DNA of 64,000 nt from Candidatus Alloclostridium intestinigallinarum (GCA_904382605.1 CAJFJA010000001.1:192793-256792); one strand, 5' to 3'; shown: positions 34,732 to 45,548, counted from the first letter of the stretch. The notes: generated from the letters alone by a model not told the origin. Numbers and translations: made by a program.

Positions 34732-35748
34732 ATGGCTATCGACTACAAAAGCGCCGGCGTAGACGTGGAAGCGGGATACGAGGCGGTTAAATTGATGAAG
34801 GAGTACGTCAAAACCACTTATAACGGCGGCGTGCTCGGAGATTTGGGTTCTTTCGGCGGATTTTACGCTTTGGACGACAAGCCGGACGGAGACTGCCTTG
34901 TTGCGGGTACTGACGGAGTGGGCACCAAGCTGAAATACGCTTTTGTGCTCGGCAAGCACGATACCATAGGTATCGACGCCGTGGCTATGTGCGTGAACGA
35001 CATAGTGTGCCAGGGTGCAAAACCGCTTATCTTCCTCGACTATATCGCCCAATCCAAACTCATTCCGCAGAAAGTCGCGGACATAGTCAAGGGCGTTTGC
35101 GACGGTTGCAGACAGTCGGGCTGTGCGCTTATAGGCGGAGAAACGGCTGAAATGCCCGGTTTTTACGCGGAAGACGAGTACGACATTGCGGGCTTTGCCG
35201 TGGGCATAGTCAAGCGCGACAAGATAATCAACGGCAAAAATATCAAGCCGGGCGATACGCTCATAGGGCTTGCTTCCAGCGGCCTGCACAGCAACGGCTA
35301 TTCGCTTGTGCGTAAGCTGTTCGGCGAGGACGAAAAATCGCTGCGTACTTATAATGAAACGCTGGGTTGCACTCCCGCGGAAGTGGTGCTCACTCCCACG
35401 AAGATATACGTCAAAACTGTTCTCAGCCTTATAGAACAGTTCCCGGTAAAGGGCATTGCGCACATTACGGGCGGCGGCTTTATAGAAAACATACCGCGCA
35501 TAATACCCAAGGGTATGGGCATTTCCATAGACGTAAACAGCTATCCCGTGCCCAACGTGTTCAAGGCTTTGGGCGAACTTGCCGGCATAGAAAAGCGCAA
35601 GATGTACAACACGTTCAACATGGGTATAGGTCTTGTGCTTGCGGTAGATCCAGCCATTGCGGCAGACGTGGTCAAGGCGTGCGAAGAGCTGGGCGAGAAG
35701 GCTTACGTAATAGGTAAAGTCACCGACAAAGAGGGCGTTGAATTATGA
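34732..35748 (+). CDS. purM: Phosphoribosylformylglycinamidine cyclo-ligase PurM
   Basis: A 338-residue AIR synthetase from the ATG with CGGAGG upstream (the frame extends eight codons further back but without a ribosome site). It closes the imidazole ring of FGAM with ATP. The [15 protein letters not shown] loop ([13 protein letters not shown]), AGTDGVGTK and GGETAEMPG match the ATP-binding segments of the family. It overlaps purN by four bases. Confidence 0.97.
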   Translation: MAIDYKSAGVDVEAGYEAVKLMKEYVKTTYNGGVLGDLGSFGGFYALDDKPDGDCLVAGTDGVGTKLKYAFVLGKHDTIGIDAVAMCVNDIVCQGAKPLIFLDYIAQSKLIPQKVADIVKGVCDGCRQSGCALIGGETAEMPGFYAEDEYDIAGFAVGIVKRDKIINGKNIKPGDTLIGLASSGLHSNGYSLVRKLFGEDEKSLRTYNETLGCTPAEVVLTPTKIYVKTVLSLIEQFPVKGIAHITGGGFIENIPRIIPKGMGISIDVNSYPVPNVFKALGELAGIEKRKMYNTFNMGIGLVLAVDPAIAADVVKACEELGEKAYVIGKVTDKEGVEL

Positions 35749-36323
35749 AAAACATTGCAGTGTTCGCTTCCGGTTCGGGCAGTGACATGCAAAGCGTCAT
35801 CGACGCCTGCGAGAGCGGGCAGATAAACGGTAAAGTGGTGGCGGTGATCGCAAGCCGCCCCGGAATTTTCGCTCTGGAGCGCGCCGCCAAACACAATATT
35901 CCGTCAAAAGTTTTCAGCGTGAAAGAGTACGGCTCGCCCGAGGCAAAGGACAGCGCGATCGTGGAATATCTCAAACCTATGGGAATAGACCTCATCGTGC
36001 TTGCGGGCTATCTTTCCATAGTGTCCAAGCCGCTTCTTGACGTGTATGAAGGCAGAATAATCAACATTCACCCTTCGCTCATTCCCCGCCATTGCGGAAA
36101 GGGAATGTACGGATTGCATGTGCATGAATCCGTGCTCGCTTCCGGCGATAAGGTCAGCGGCTGTACCGTGCATTTTGTGGACAGCGGGACGGATACGGGC
36201 AAGATTATAAGACAGGTAACCGTACCGGTGGAAGAGGGCGACACCCCCGAAACCTTGCAAGCCAGGGTGCTTGTGCAGGAACATAAGCTTTTGCCCCAAG
36301 TGGTGGCGGAGCTTTGCAAATAG
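35745..36323 (+). CDS. purN: Phosphoribosylglycinamide formyltransferase PurN
   Basis: A 192-residue folate-dependent GAR transformylase. [11 protein letters not shown] is the phosphate-binding opening, and [19 protein letters not shown] plus the downstream [11 protein letters not shown] supply the catalytic His and Asp. It uses 10-formyl-THF to formylate GAR. Coupled to purM by the ATGA overlap. Confidence 0.97.
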   Translation: MKNIAVFASGSGSDMQSVIDACESGQINGKVVAVIASRPGIFALERAAKHNIPSKVFSVKEYGSPEAKDSAIVEYLKPMGIDLIVLAGYLSIVSKPLLDVYEGRIINIHPSLIPRHCGKGMYGLHVHESVLASGDKVSGCTVHFVDSGTDTGKIIRQVTVPVEEGDTPETLQARVLVQEHKLLPQVVAELCK

Positions 36324-36344
36324 AGAAAATAACAGGAGTACTTT

Positions 36345-37883
36345 ATGAAAAAACGTGCATTGATAAGCGTTTCCGATAAGACGGGAATCGTAGATCTTGC
36401 GGCAAAACTCGAAGACTTCGGATATGAGATCATATCCACGGGCGGCACTTTGAAGACATTGAAAGGCGCCGGACTTCACCCCATCGACATAAGCGATATT
36501 ACCGGTTTTCCCGAATGCCTTGACGGCAGGGTAAAAACGCTTCATCCCAACGTGCACGCGGGACTTCTTGCCATGCGTTCCAATCCCGAACATATGGCGT
36601 TTCTCGAAAAGATGAATATAAACACCATAGATATAGTGGTGGTAAATCTTTATCCGTTCAAACAGACTATATCCAAGCCGGGCATTGAGTTGCAGGAAGC
36701 CATCGAAAACATAGACATCGGCGGTCCCACCATGCTCCGCAGCGCCGCAAAGAACTATCAGGACGTGGCTGTTCTGGTCGATCCCGCGGACTATGCAAAA
36801 GTGCTTGACGAACTTGCAAACGGCGGCATTACCAAAGAAACAAAATTCTACCTTATGTATAAGGTATACCAGCACACCGCATACTACGACACCCTTATCG
36901 CAAACTATCTGCGTGAGAAGCAGGGTATAAAATTCCCCGAAAAGCTTACGCTCGCGTTCGATATGGCGCAGTCCATGCGTTACGGCGAAAATCCCCGCCA
37001 GGAGGCTGTTTTCTATAAGGAACCTTTCCCCGTCGCGGGCAGCCTTGCCAAGGCTAAGCAGCTGCACGGCAAGGAGCTTTCCTACAACAATATCAACGAT
37101 ACCAACGGCGCTATCAATCTGCTTAAAGAGTTCTCCGAACCCACCGTTGTGGCGTGCAAGCACTCCAATCCCTGCGGCGTGGCTTCGGATAAGACGATTG
37201 CGGGCGCGTTCGCCAAGGCAAACGCCAGCGACCCTACTTCCATATTCGGCGGAATAATCGCCGCCAACCGCGAAATCGACAAGGATACGGCGGAGCAGAT
37301 TCACAAGATATTCATAGAAATAGTCGTCGCACCTTCTTTCAGCAAAGAAGCGCTGGACATTTTGTGCACCAAAAAGAATATCCGTCTGCTCGAACTTCCC
37401 GATATAGCGGATCCCATTCCCGCGGGCAATTACGATATGAAGAAAGTGCTGGGCGGACTGCTCGTACAGGACTTCGATGACAACGTAATAGATAACGATA
37501 AGATAAACGTCGTCACCAAAAAAGCGCCCACCCAAGCGGAGCTTGAAGATATGGAATTTGCCATGAAAGTGGTAAAACATACCAAATCCAACGCCATAGT
37601 AATTGCAAAAGACAAGGTTACTTTGGGTATAGGTTGCGGACAGGTGAACAGAATATGGGCGACGAAACAGGCTATCGAACATTCGCTTACGTCCACTAAG
37701 GGCGCGGCGCTTGCTTCGGACGCTTTCTTCCCCTTCGACGACTGCGTAAGGGCGGCGGGCGAAGCAGGAATAACCGCAATAGCGCAGCCGGGCGGAAGCG
37801 TAAAGGACGAATTGAGCATAGAAGCCTGCGACGAACTCGGTATCGCCATGATTTTTACTGGCGACCGTCACTTTAAACACTAA
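36345..37883 (+). CDS. purH: Bifunctional AICAR transformylase/IMP cyclohydrolase PurH
   Basis: A 512-residue two-domain enzyme for the last two steps to IMP. The N-terminal IMP cyclohydrolase domain begins [13 protein letters not shown] and includes GGTLKTLK and DGRVKTLHP. The C-terminal AICAR transformylase domain carries LRYGENP-like MRYGENPRQ, the catalytic KHSNPCG and GCGQVNR. Ribosome site CAGGAG. Length normal for the family. Confidence 0.98.
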   Translation: MKKRALISVSDKTGIVDLAAKLEDFGYEIISTGGTLKTLKGAGLHPIDISDITGFPECLDGRVKTLHPNVHAGLLAMRSNPEHMAFLEKMNINTIDIVVVNLYPFKQTISKPGIELQEAIENIDIGGPTMLRSAAKNYQDVAVLVDPADYAKVLDELANGGITKETKFYLMYKVYQHTAYYDTLIANYLREKQGIKFPEKLTLAFDMAQSMRYGENPRQEAVFYKEPFPVAGSLAKAKQLHGKELSYNNINDTNGAINLLKEFSEPTVVACKHSNPCGVASDKTIAGAFAKANASDPTSIFGGIIAANREIDKDTAEQIHKIFIEIVVAPSFSKEALDILCTKKNIRLLELPDIADPIPAGNYDMKKVLGGLLVQDFDDNVIDNDKINVVTKKAPTQAELEDMEFAMKVVKHTKSNAIVIAKDKVTLGIGCGQVNRIWATKQAIEHSLTSTKGAALASDAFFPFDDCVRAAGEAGITAIAQPGGSVKDELSIEACDELGIAMIFTGDRHFKH

Positions 37884-37892
37884 GAGGTAATT

Positions 37893-39152
37893 ATGAGCGT
37901 ACTTGTGATAGGAGGAGGCGGCAGGGAACACGCCATTTGCGTGGCCCTTGCAAAAAGCCCCAAAACCGGAAAACTTTATTGCATTCCCGGCAACGCGGGA
38001 ATTTCGCAGGTTGCGGAATGCGTTCCTTCCGTCGGTGTGATGGAATTTGAAAAGATTGCCGACTTTATAGCGGCGCATAAGGACATCACCATGACGGTGG
38101 TGGCTCCCGACGATCCGCTTGCGGCGGGACTTGTGGACTATCTGGAAGAACGCGGATTCCGCGCATTCGGCCCCAGGGCGAACGCCGCAATTATAGAAGG
38201 TTCAAAGGCGTTTTCCAAGCATCTTATGACCAAATACGGCATTCCCACCGCCGATTATAAGGAATTTACCGATTATGAGGCCGCCGCCGAATATGTCAAG
38301 GGCGCGGAATATCCCCTCGTAGTCAAGGCGGACGGACTTGCCCTCGGTAAGGGCGTTATCATCTGCCGGAACGCGCAGGAAGGCGAAGAAGCCGTGCGCG
38401 AAATGATGGTGGATAAGAAGTTCAAGGACGCCGGCAAGAAAATTATAGTCGAAGAATTCCTCACGGGCAAGGAAGTTTCCGTACTCTGCTTTACCGACGG
38501 GCAGACCATCGTGCCCATGGTATCTTCCCAGGACCACAAGCGCGCGCATGACAACGACGAAGGACTGAATACGGGCGGTATGGGCACGTTCTCGCCCTCG
38601 AAGGTGTACACGCCCCAGCTTGAGGGCGCGGTGTACCGCGACATAATCCTGCCCACCATGAACGCGATGAACTGCGAGGGCAGACCTTTTAAGGGCGTGC
38701 TTTATTTCGGACTTATGATAACCAAAAAGGGCGCGAAGGTGCTGGAATACAACGCGCGTTTCGGCGATCCCGAAACACAGGTCGTTCTGCCCAGGCTTAA
38801 AACCGACCTTTACGAGATTTTCGACGCAATTATTGACGGCCGCCTTTCCGATGTAGACATTCAATGGACGGACGACGCCTGCGTGTGCGTTATACTTGCG
38901 AGCGGCGGCTATCCCGAAAGCTATAAAAAAGGCGTTCCGATCGCCATAGGAAAACTGCCCGAAGATATTGTGCTTTATCATGCCGGAACCGCATTTAAGG
39001 ACGGGAAACTCGTAACTTCCGGCGGCAGGGTGATAGGAGTAACCGCAAAGGGCAAGGATATAGAAGAAGCGCGCAAAAAGGCGTACGACGCCATAAAGAA
39101 TATTCACTTCGACGGAATGTTCTACCGCCACGACATAGGCATCAAACTTTAA
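37893..39152 (+). CDS. purD: Phosphoribosylamine-glycine ligase PurD
   Basis: A 419-residue ATP-grasp enzyme making GAR from phosphoribosylamine and glycine. The opening VLVIGGGGREHAI, the ATP-grasp loop VVKADGLALGKGVI and NTGGMGTFSPS are typical. AGAGG precedes the ATG, ten bases after purH. Its substrate phosphoribosylamine is made by PurF, whose gene is not in this operon. Confidence 0.97.
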   Translation: MSVLVIGGGGREHAICVALAKSPKTGKLYCIPGNAGISQVAECVPSVGVMEFEKIADFIAAHKDITMTVVAPDDPLAAGLVDYLEERGFRAFGPRANAAIIEGSKAFSKHLMTKYGIPTADYKEFTDYEAAAEYVKGAEYPLVVKADGLALGKGVIICRNAQEGEEAVREMMVDKKFKDAGKKIIVEEFLTGKEVSVLCFTDGQTIVPMVSSQDHKRAHDNDEGLNTGGMGTFSPSKVYTPQLEGAVYRDIILPTMNAMNCEGRPFKGVLYFGLMITKKGAKVLEYNARFGDPETQVVLPRLKTDLYEIFDAIIDGRLSDVDIQWTDDACVCVILASGGYPESYKKGVPIAIGKLPEDIVLYHAGTAFKDGKLVTSGGRVIGVTAKGKDIEEARKKAYDAIKNIHFDGMFYRHDIGIKL

Positions 39153-39161
39153 GAGGACAGT

Positions 39162-42100
39162 ATGGTAAAAAGGATTTACGTTGAAAAGAAAAAGGGCTGT
39201 GACGTCGCCGCCGCCAAGACGAAGGCGGATATCCTCGGCGTGCTCGGTATCGAAGTAAAGGACGTGCGCCAATTTATCAGATACGACATCGAGGGACTGG
39301 AAGAAGATATTTTCGAAAAAGCTCTGAATACCATATTCAGCGAACCGCCGGTAGACAACGTATATATCGACGAATTGCCCGGAATGGAAGGGTATAAACT
39401 GCTTGTAACCGAATATCTGCCCGGTCAGTACGACCAGCGCGCGGACAGCGCAATGCAGTGCGTACAGCTGCTTTCCATGCGTACCCGTCCGCTTATAAAG
39501 TGCGCGACCGTGTATGCCTTCGCAGGCGCGGGCGTCGGGGATATGGACAAGATAAAGCACTATCTCATCAACCCCGTGGACAGCCGCGAGGGAGATATGG
39601 CTTTGCCCGAAACGCTGGTGCAGGTAACCGAGCCCAATTTGACCGTGCCCGAAGTGGAAGGATTTACGGACTTTGACGACGAACAGATAGCCGCTTATCA
39701 CGCTTCCCAGGGCTTTGCGATGAGCGTAGAAGATTTGAAATTCGTGCGCGACTATTTCAGGGGCGAAGGCAGGGTACCCACCTTTACCGAATTAAAGGTT
39801 ATAGACACCTATTGGTCGGACCATTGCCGCCACACCACTTTCGCCACGGAACTTACTGATATAAAGATAAACAGCGACAATCCGCATCTGCGCATCGCGC
39901 TGAACGAGTATAAAAAGCTGTTCAAGAAGTTCAACGCTTCCCGTGCGGATAAGTATGTGTGCATGATGGATATAGCCACTATTGCCGTAAAAGAGCTGAA
40001 AGCGAGCGGCAAGTTGGATAATCTTGACGTAAGCGACGAAATCAACGCCTGCTCGGTGGAAGTGGACGTGGACAACGACGGCGAAACGGAAAAGTGGCTG
40101 ATAATGTTCAAAAACGAAACGCATAACCACCCCACGGAGATAGAGCCTTTCGGCGGAGCCGCCACTTGTCTGGGCGGAGCCATACGCGATCCGCTTTCGG
40201 GCAGGACGTATGTCTACCAGGCGATGCGCGTGACGGGCTGCGCCGACCCCAGGGAGAGCGTTTCCGCAACTTTGCCCGGCAAACTTCCCCAGCGCGTGAT
40301 AACCAAGACTGCGGCGGCGGGATATTCCAGCTACGGCAACCAGATAGGTCTTGCCACGGGACTCGTGGCGGAGATGTACCACCCCAATTACAAAGCAAAA
40401 AGGTTGGAAACAGGCTACGTTATAGGCGGTAACAAAAAGGAAAATATCGTAAGGCGCAAGCCCGTCGAAGGCGACGTTATAGTGCTTTTGGGCGGCGATA
40501 CCGGCCGCGACGGCTGCGGCGGCGCAACGGGTTCGTCCAAGGCGCACACCAAGACGTCCGTCGAAACGTGCGGCGCGGAAGTGCAGAAGGGTAATCCTCC
40601 CACCGAACGCAAAATTCAAAGGCTTTTCCGTAATCCCGAAGTGAGCAAGCTCATTGTCAAGTGCAACGACTTCGGCGCGGGCGGCGTTTCCGTGGCTATC
40701 GGCGAACTTGCCGACAGTCTGGATATATTCCTGGATAAAGTTCCGAAAAAGTACGACGGTCTGAGCGGCACGGAACTTGCCATATCCGAATCGCAGGAAC
40801 GCATGGCGGTAGTGCTCGGCAAGGACGACGTGGATAAATTCATCAACTTTGCAAAGCAGGAAAACCTGTCCGCCACCGCTGTTGCCGAGGTCAAGGACAA
40901 CGGCTATATGCGTATGTATTATGCAGGACGCTGCATCGTGGAATTGAAGCGCGACTTCCTGAACACAAACGGCGTAAAACAGCGCCAGAAAGCGGTTGTG
41001 AACGATAACGTTACCGAATATCTGAAAACGCCTTCGCCTACGGCGAAAGTATACCTTGAAGGGGGTGACGTCAAGGGCGCCATTCTCTCCGAAATGGGCA
41101 GACTTAACGTGTGCAGTACTAAGGGGCTGGGCGAAATGTTCGACTCTACGATAGGCGCGGCAAGCGTTATCATGCCTTTCGGCGGCAAATACCAGCTTAC
41201 TCCCGCAATAGCCATGGCGGCAAAACCGCCCGTAAGCGGCAGGACGGACACGGCTACGGTATCCACTTACGGCTGTTCCCCCATGCTTTTGAGCAGTTCT
41301 CCTTTTACCGGAGCGGTCTATTCCATAGTTACCGCCGTTTCCAAGCAGATTGCGACCGGCGTGCCTATGGAGACAATCAGGCTTACGTTGCAGGAGTTCT
41401 TCAAAAAGCTTGGGACAGACCCCGAAAGATGGGGCGAGCCGGTGGGCGCGCTTCTCGGCGCACTCCACGCACAGATCAACCTGGGGCTGGGTGCAATCGG
41501 CGGTAAGGACAGCATGAGCGGTTCTTTTGAAAATCTGGATGTACCTCCCACGCTGATTGCGTTTGCAATGGGCATAGGCAAGGCGAGCAAACTGCTCACG
41601 AACACTTTTGAAGAAGGCGGCTTTACCCGCATATACAGGGTGCCCGTTCCCAGGGACGCGGCAGGTATCCCCGATTTTCCCAAGCTGGTGAAGATGTACC
41701 GCATGATAACCAAGGGCATAGAAGCGGGCGATATACAGGCGGCGACCGTGGTCGAAGAGGGCGGCGCGGTTTGCGCAGTGCTTAAAGCGTGCGCGGGCAA
41801 TATGCTCGGTACCACGTGGACGGCGGTTACCCCCGATATGTTCGCGCCCGCGTTCGGCGACTTTATCGTGCTGGCGAAGAACAGAACCAGACTGCGCTCT
41901 TATAACGCGGAGCTTATCGCAAAACTCAACGGCACCCACACAATGAAAATAGCACAGGGCGGAATATCCGTAAAGATGAGCGAAATAACCAAGGCGTTCA
42001 CTTCAGCCCTTGAAGGAGTCTTCCCGTCCGTGGCGCCGGCAAGCGGTGAGGTTAAAAATCTCATATGTTGCGCCGCCAAAAAGTCGGGCACGGCAAAAAT

Positions 42101-42902
42101 CGCACGCCCCAGAGTGCTTATTCCCGTATTCCCCGGTACGAACTGCGAATACGACACCGCACGCGCGTTTGAAAGGGCGGGAGCGGTTGCGAATACGTTC
42201 ATCATACGTAACCAAAGCGCGGCGGACATAGAAGAAAGCGCGAAAGAGCTTATAAAGGCGATAGAACAAAGCCAGATTATCGCATTCCCCGGCGGTTTCA
42301 GCGGCGGCGACGAACCGGACGGAAGCGGTAAGTTTATCGCAACCACGTTCCGCAATCCCGCAATCGCGGAGGCGGTAATGAAGATGCTTTACGAACGCGA
42401 CGGACTTGCGCTGGGTATATGCAACGGCTTCCAGGCGCTTATCAAGTTGGGGCTTGTGCCGTTCGGCGACATACGTGAACAGACTGCGGACGCGCCTACG
42501 CTCACTTTCAACAATATATCGCGCCACGTTTCCACAATCACGCGTATCCGTGTGGCTACCAACAAGTCGCCCTGGCTTTACGGCGTGCACGTGGACGACG
42601 TGTTCAACGTACCCGTCAGCCACGGCGAAGGTAAGTTCGTTGCTTCCGCCGAACAGCTGCAAAAGCTCATAGATAACGGTCAGGTTGCCACGCAATACGT
42701 GGACTTGCAGAACAACGCGACTATGGTCAGTCCTTTCAATCCGAACGGCTCTATGATGGGTATAGAAGGCATAATCAGCCCCGACGGCAGGGTGCTGGGC
42801 AAGATGGGACACAGCGAACGCCGCGACGAAAATCTTTATAAGAACGTTCCCGGCAACTACGATATGAAGATATTCGAAAGCGGAGTGAACTACTTCTCGT
42901 AA
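39162..42902 (+). CDS. purL: Phosphoribosylformylglycinamidine synthase, single chain PurL
   Basis: A 1246-residue FGAM synthase in which PurS-like, PurL and PurQ parts are one chain. The N-terminal ~150 residues are the PurS-like region, then two AIR-synthase-type halves (DTYWSDHCRHTTF, GAVGSSKAHTKTS-like CGGATGSSKAHT, GLGAIGGKDSMSG), and a C-terminal class I glutaminase (VLIPVFPGTNCEYDT, catalytic Cys in GICNGFQAL, His/Glu in SHGEGKF). This fused form without separate purS/purQ is common in Clostridia and Proteobacteria. It converts FGAR to FGAM with glutamine and ATP. The stop overlaps the recX start by one base. Confidence 0.97.
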   Translation: MVKRIYVEKKKGCDVAAAKTKADILGVLGIEVKDVRQFIRYDIEGLEEDIFEKALNTIFSEPPVDNVYIDELPGMEGYKLLVTEYLPGQYDQRADSAMQCVQLLSMRTRPLIKCATVYAFAGAGVGDMDKIKHYLINPVDSREGDMALPETLVQVTEPNLTVPEVEGFTDFDDEQIAAYHASQGFAMSVEDLKFVRDYFRGEGRVPTFTELKVIDTYWSDHCRHTTFATELTDIKINSDNPHLRIALNEYKKLFKKFNASRADKYVCMMDIATIAVKELKASGKLDNLDVSDEINACSVEVDVDNDGETEKWLIMFKNETHNHPTEIEPFGGAATCLGGAIRDPLSGRTYVYQAMRVTGCADPRESVSATLPGKLPQRVITKTAAAGYSSYGNQIGLATGLVAEMYHPNYKAKRLETGYVIGGNKKENIVRRKPVEGDVIVLLGGDTGRDGCGGATGSSKAHTKTSVETCGAEVQKGNPPTERKIQRLFRNPEVSKLIVKCNDFGAGGVSVAIGELADSLDIFLDKVPKKYDGLSGTELAISESQERMAVVLGKDDVDKFINFAKQENLSATAVAEVKDNGYMRMYYAGRCIVELKRDFLNTNGVKQRQKAVVNDNVTEYLKTPSPTAKVYLEGGDVKGAILSEMGRLNVCSTKGLGEMFDSTIGAASVIMPFGGKYQLTPAIAMAAKPPVSGRTDTATVSTYGCSPMLLSSSPFTGAVYSIVTAVSKQIATGVPMETIRLTLQEFFKKLGTDPERWGEPVGALLGALHAQINLGLGAIGGKDSMSGSFENLDVPPTLIAFAMGIGKASKLLTNTFEEGGFTRIYRVPVPRDAAGIPDFPKLVKMYRMITKGIEAGDIQAATVVEEGGAVCAVLKACAGNMLGTTWTAVTPDMFAPAFGDFIVLAKNRTRLRSYNAELIAKLNGTHTMKIAQGGISVKMSEITKAFTSALEGVFPSVAPASGEVKNLICCAAKKSGTAKIARPRVLIPVFPGTNCEYDTARAFERAGAVANTFIIRNQSAADIEESAKELIKAIEQSQIIAFPGGFSGGDEPDGSGKFIATTFRNPAIAEAVMKMLYERDGLALGICNGFQALIKLGLVPFGDIREQTADAPTLTFNNISRHVSTITRIRVATNKSPWLYGVHVDDVFNVPVSHGEGKFVASAEQLQKLIDNGQVATQYVDLQNNATMVSPFNPNGSMMGIEGIISPDGRVLGKMGHSERRDENLYKNVPGNYDMKIFESGVNYFS

Positions 42903-43531
42903 TGCAAGTAACGGATATTACCGAGCAAAAGAAAATAACCGGCAGGCTCAATCTTTTTATAGACGGAGCATACTATTGTTCAATCGCGGCGCGCCTCGTA
43001 GAGGAGCGCCGTGTATATATCGGAATGGATATTTCCGCGGAAGAGCTGGATAGAATTATCTTTGAAAGCGACCGTCAGAAGGCGTTTGATTACGCCTGCG
43101 CATATGTGGGTAAACACCCGTCCACGGAAAAAGCGGTGAAGGAAAAACTTTACGGCAGAGGGTATGGCAAAGCGGTGGTGGAACACGTGCTCGACAAGCT
43201 GAAAGATTACGGCTTTGTGGACGATAAATCGTACGCTTTGGATTATTTCGAGGCTAAAAAGGGCAGTTGCGGCACTAGAAAGATAGCCATGAAACTGCGT
43301 GAAAAGGGGGTAAGCGAGGAAGATACTGCGGGAATATATCTGCAAGAAGATAAAGGTGAAATGCTGAAATCCGCTTTAAGAGCGACTAAACGGCATAAAG
43401 GCGATAAACTTGCGGACGAAAAATATCTTGCCAGACTGCACCGTTTCCTGGCGTCGCGCGGCTACGATTACGATATAATTTCAAAGTGCATATCTTATGC
43501 CAAAGGGGAAAGCAATGAGGATATTGACTAA
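42902..43531 (+). CDS. recX: Regulatory protein RecX
   Basis: A 209-residue RecX. The three-helix repeats are clear: RQKAFDYACAYVGKHPSTEKAVKEKLYGRGYG, then VLDKLKDYGFVDDKSYALDYFEAKKGSCGTRKIAMKLREKGVSEE. RecX binds RecA filaments and restrains or modulates strand exchange; recA is not in this window. The gene starts within the purL stop (TAATG), so it rides on the purine operon, and it overlaps nnr at its 3' end. Confidence 0.92.
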   Translation: MQVTDITEQKKITGRLNLFIDGAYYCSIAARLVEERRVYIGMDISAEELDRIIFESDRQKAFDYACAYVGKHPSTEKAVKEKLYGRGYGKAVVEHVLDKLKDYGFVDDKSYALDYFEAKKGSCGTRKIAMKLREKGVSEEDTAGIYLQEDKGEMLKSALRATKRHKGDKLADEKYLARLHRFLASRGYDYDIISKCISYAKGESNEDID

Positions 43532-44990
43532 CGGACAAATGCGCCTTGCCGACAGACATACGATAGAAGGCGGTGTGAGCGGCTTTGAACTTATGCGCCG
43601 CGCCGGTGCGGCGATTGCGGAATGCGCGGATTTTTCCGGCAGAAAGACTTATATCATATGCGGTAAGGGAAATAACGGCGGCGACGGATACTCTCTTGCC
43701 GCTGTTTTACTGTCAAGAGGCTGTGACGTGACCGTTTTCAAAACGGTCGAACCGGAGGGCGACAGCGCGGCTTTTTCGGAAATTTACAAGAGTAAGGGCG
43801 GCAGAGAATTTGCCGCGTCCGAATGCGACTATAAGTGCGATATTTTGGTTGACTGTCTGTTCGGTACGGGCTTTCACGGCGAGGCGGACGACATTTACGC
43901 CGAAATAATAGATAAAATCAACGAAAGCGGAGCTTTTGTCGTGAGCGCAGACATTCCCAGCGGACTTAACGGGGATAACGGCAGGGGCGGAAAATGTGTG
44001 AACGCCGATATTACGGTAGCCATTCAGGCGCCAAAGCTCGGACATTTTCTTGGCAAAGGCAAGGACGTATGCGGAAAGCTGATAATAAAGGATATTGGCA
44101 TAGATTGTAAGGATACGGGCGCGCTTGCGGTCGATGAAAAATTCTGCGCGCGCTTTTTTCCTCCGCGCAGGAACGATTCCAATAAGGGCAGTTACGGCAG
44201 ATGCGCAATCATCGGCGGAAGCAAAAATTATCCCGGGGCAATTAAGCTTGCGGACATGGGGCTTGCCGCGCTTCAATCGGGGTGCGGACTTTGTACGGTT
44301 GCGGCTCCCGAATTTTTAATTCCCGCGCTTTCCGCCGCCGTGGTGGAAAACACGCTGTTCCCCCTGGATGACGACGGCAGGGGAATTTGCTATAACAAAG
44401 AGCAGATAGACGAACTTGCGCGTATGATGAAATGCGTTGCGATAGGTCCCGGCATAGGCGGCGGCTATAAGGAAAAATCGCGCGTTATCGCCGATCTTGC
44501 GAGCAGAAATATCAGACTGATTATCGACGCGGACGGGCTTAACTGTCTTGCAAACGATATATCCGTGCTGGATAACCATACCGCGGACATACTCGTTACC
44601 CCGCACCCTATGGAAATGGCGCGTCTTAATAAACTTACGCTCGATCAGGTGTTGGAAGCGCCGCTCGCTGTCGCGGAAAATTTTGCAAAAAAGTATGGCG
44701 TTACCGTACTTTTGAAAGGCTCTGCAACAATCATAACGGACGGAGAGAAGGCGTATGTCATGAAGGACGGCGGACCGTATCTCGCCAAGGGCGGTAGCGG
44801 CGACGTGCTTACCGGCGTTATAACCGGCATAGCCGCACGCGGATATTCTCTTGCGGAAAGCGCCGCCGTCGGTTCGTATCTGTGCGCCATGGCGGGCAAG
44901 AGGGTAAGCAGCCGCATAGGCGAGTACGGCACGCTTCCTTCGCAGGTGGCGCGCGAGATAAAGAGGATTACGGACGAATTCGGCGTATAA
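43515..44990 (+). CDS. nnr: Bifunctional NAD(P)H-hydrate repair enzyme Nnr
   Basis: A 491-residue fusion. The N-terminal epimerase domain (YjeF_N) has the ICGKGNNGGDGYSLA loop, and the C-terminal ribokinase-like dehydratase domain has VLLKGSATII and the anion hole AKGGSGDVLTG. It repairs hydrated NADH and NADPH using ADP. The start at ATG 43515 follows AGGGGAA and overlaps recX by 17 bases; the earlier start six codons upstream is less likely. In many Clostridia nnr precedes alr and mazF; here mazF follows directly. Confidence 0.95.
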   Translation: MRILTNGQMRLADRHTIEGGVSGFELMRRAGAAIAECADFSGRKTYIICGKGNNGGDGYSLAAVLLSRGCDVTVFKTVEPEGDSAAFSEIYKSKGGREFAASECDYKCDILVDCLFGTGFHGEADDIYAEIIDKINESGAFVVSADIPSGLNGDNGRGGKCVNADITVAIQAPKLGHFLGKGKDVCGKLIIKDIGIDCKDTGALAVDEKFCARFFPPRRNDSNKGSYGRCAIIGGSKNYPGAIKLADMGLAALQSGCGLCTVAAPEFLIPALSAAVVENTLFPLDDDGRGICYNKEQIDELARMMKCVAIGPGIGGGYKEKSRVIADLASRNIRLIIDADGLNCLANDISVLDNHTADILVTPHPMEMARLNKLTLDQVLEAPLAVAENFAKKYGVTVLLKGSATIITDGEKAYVMKDGGPYLAKGGSGDVLTGVITGIAARGYSLAESAAVGSYLCAMAGKRVSSRIGEYGTLPSQVAREIKRITDEFGV

Positions 44991-45025
44991 GGTATAACAT
45001 TTGCTTCGGTGTCAAAAATAACAAT

Positions 45026-45056
45026 GTCCCGCGGAAATACGTATAATGTACGGGAC
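45026..45056 (+). promoter_or_regulatory. Dyad spanning a -10 box upstream of mazF
   Basis: GTCCCG and CGGGAC face each other across 19 bases that include TATAAT (45042-45047). No good -35 is seen. The arrangement could be an autoregulatory operator or simply an mRNA stem. Confidence 0.4.
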
Positions 45057-45075
45057 GAAGTTATCGGAGATACCT

Positions 45076-45420
45076 ATGGTAAAGAGAGGAGAATTATATT
45101 ATGCGGATTTAAGTCCGGTTATCGGAAGCGAGCAGGGCGGCGTTCGCCCCGTGCTTGTCGTTCAGAACGACGTGGGGAACAAGTACAGCCCCACGGTTAT
45201 AGCCGCCGCCGTCACAAGTAAAATAGATAAGGCGAAACTGCCCACGCATATCGAGCTTTCCGCCCGCGAATACGGACTGAGCAAGGATTCTGTAGTACTG
45301 CTCGAACAGATAAGAACGCTTGACAAAACGCGCCTGAAAGAGCGTATAGGTCAGGTTTCCGCCGACAAGATGCGCAAGATAAACGAAGCGCTTCTTGTAA
45401 GTCTCGGATTTTACGGATAA
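45076..45420 (+). CDS. MazF/PemK-type endoribonuclease toxin (no adjacent antitoxin)
   Basis: A 114-residue MazF of the EndoA/NdoA type: [31 protein letters not shown] at the N-terminus, the [10 protein letters not shown] strand, and [14 protein letters not shown]. The Arg of GGVRPVL and the T/S of the TSK turn are the usual catalytic residues. It cleaves mRNA at short sequences. The ATG at 45076 follows CGGAGA; the longer frame with a start ten codons earlier has no ribosome site. Only 85 bases separate it from nnr, too few for a MazE/CopG-type antitoxin gene, and none follows within 229 bases. Confidence 0.93.
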   Translation: MVKRGELYYADLSPVIGSEQGGVRPVLVVQNDVGNKYSPTVIAAAVTSKIDKAKLPTHIELSAREYGLSKDSVVLLEQIRTLDKTRLKERIGQVSADKMRKINEALLVSLGFYG

Positions 45421-45548
45421 TATAGATAAACGTCTATTATTTTACACTTCCTATATTTATATACTGAAATCAACGACATTTATATGCGTAACTTTTCCGT
45501 ATTTAACTACTTCTTAACGATTTAGGGCAATGTTTTACCTTTTTCTTC

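Noticed and set aside
35904..42812. Several long minus-strand frames (up to 724 residues) opposite purN-purH and purL
   Set aside because: Opposite-strand shadows in well-identified purine genes, with His/Arg-rich composition and no start signals.
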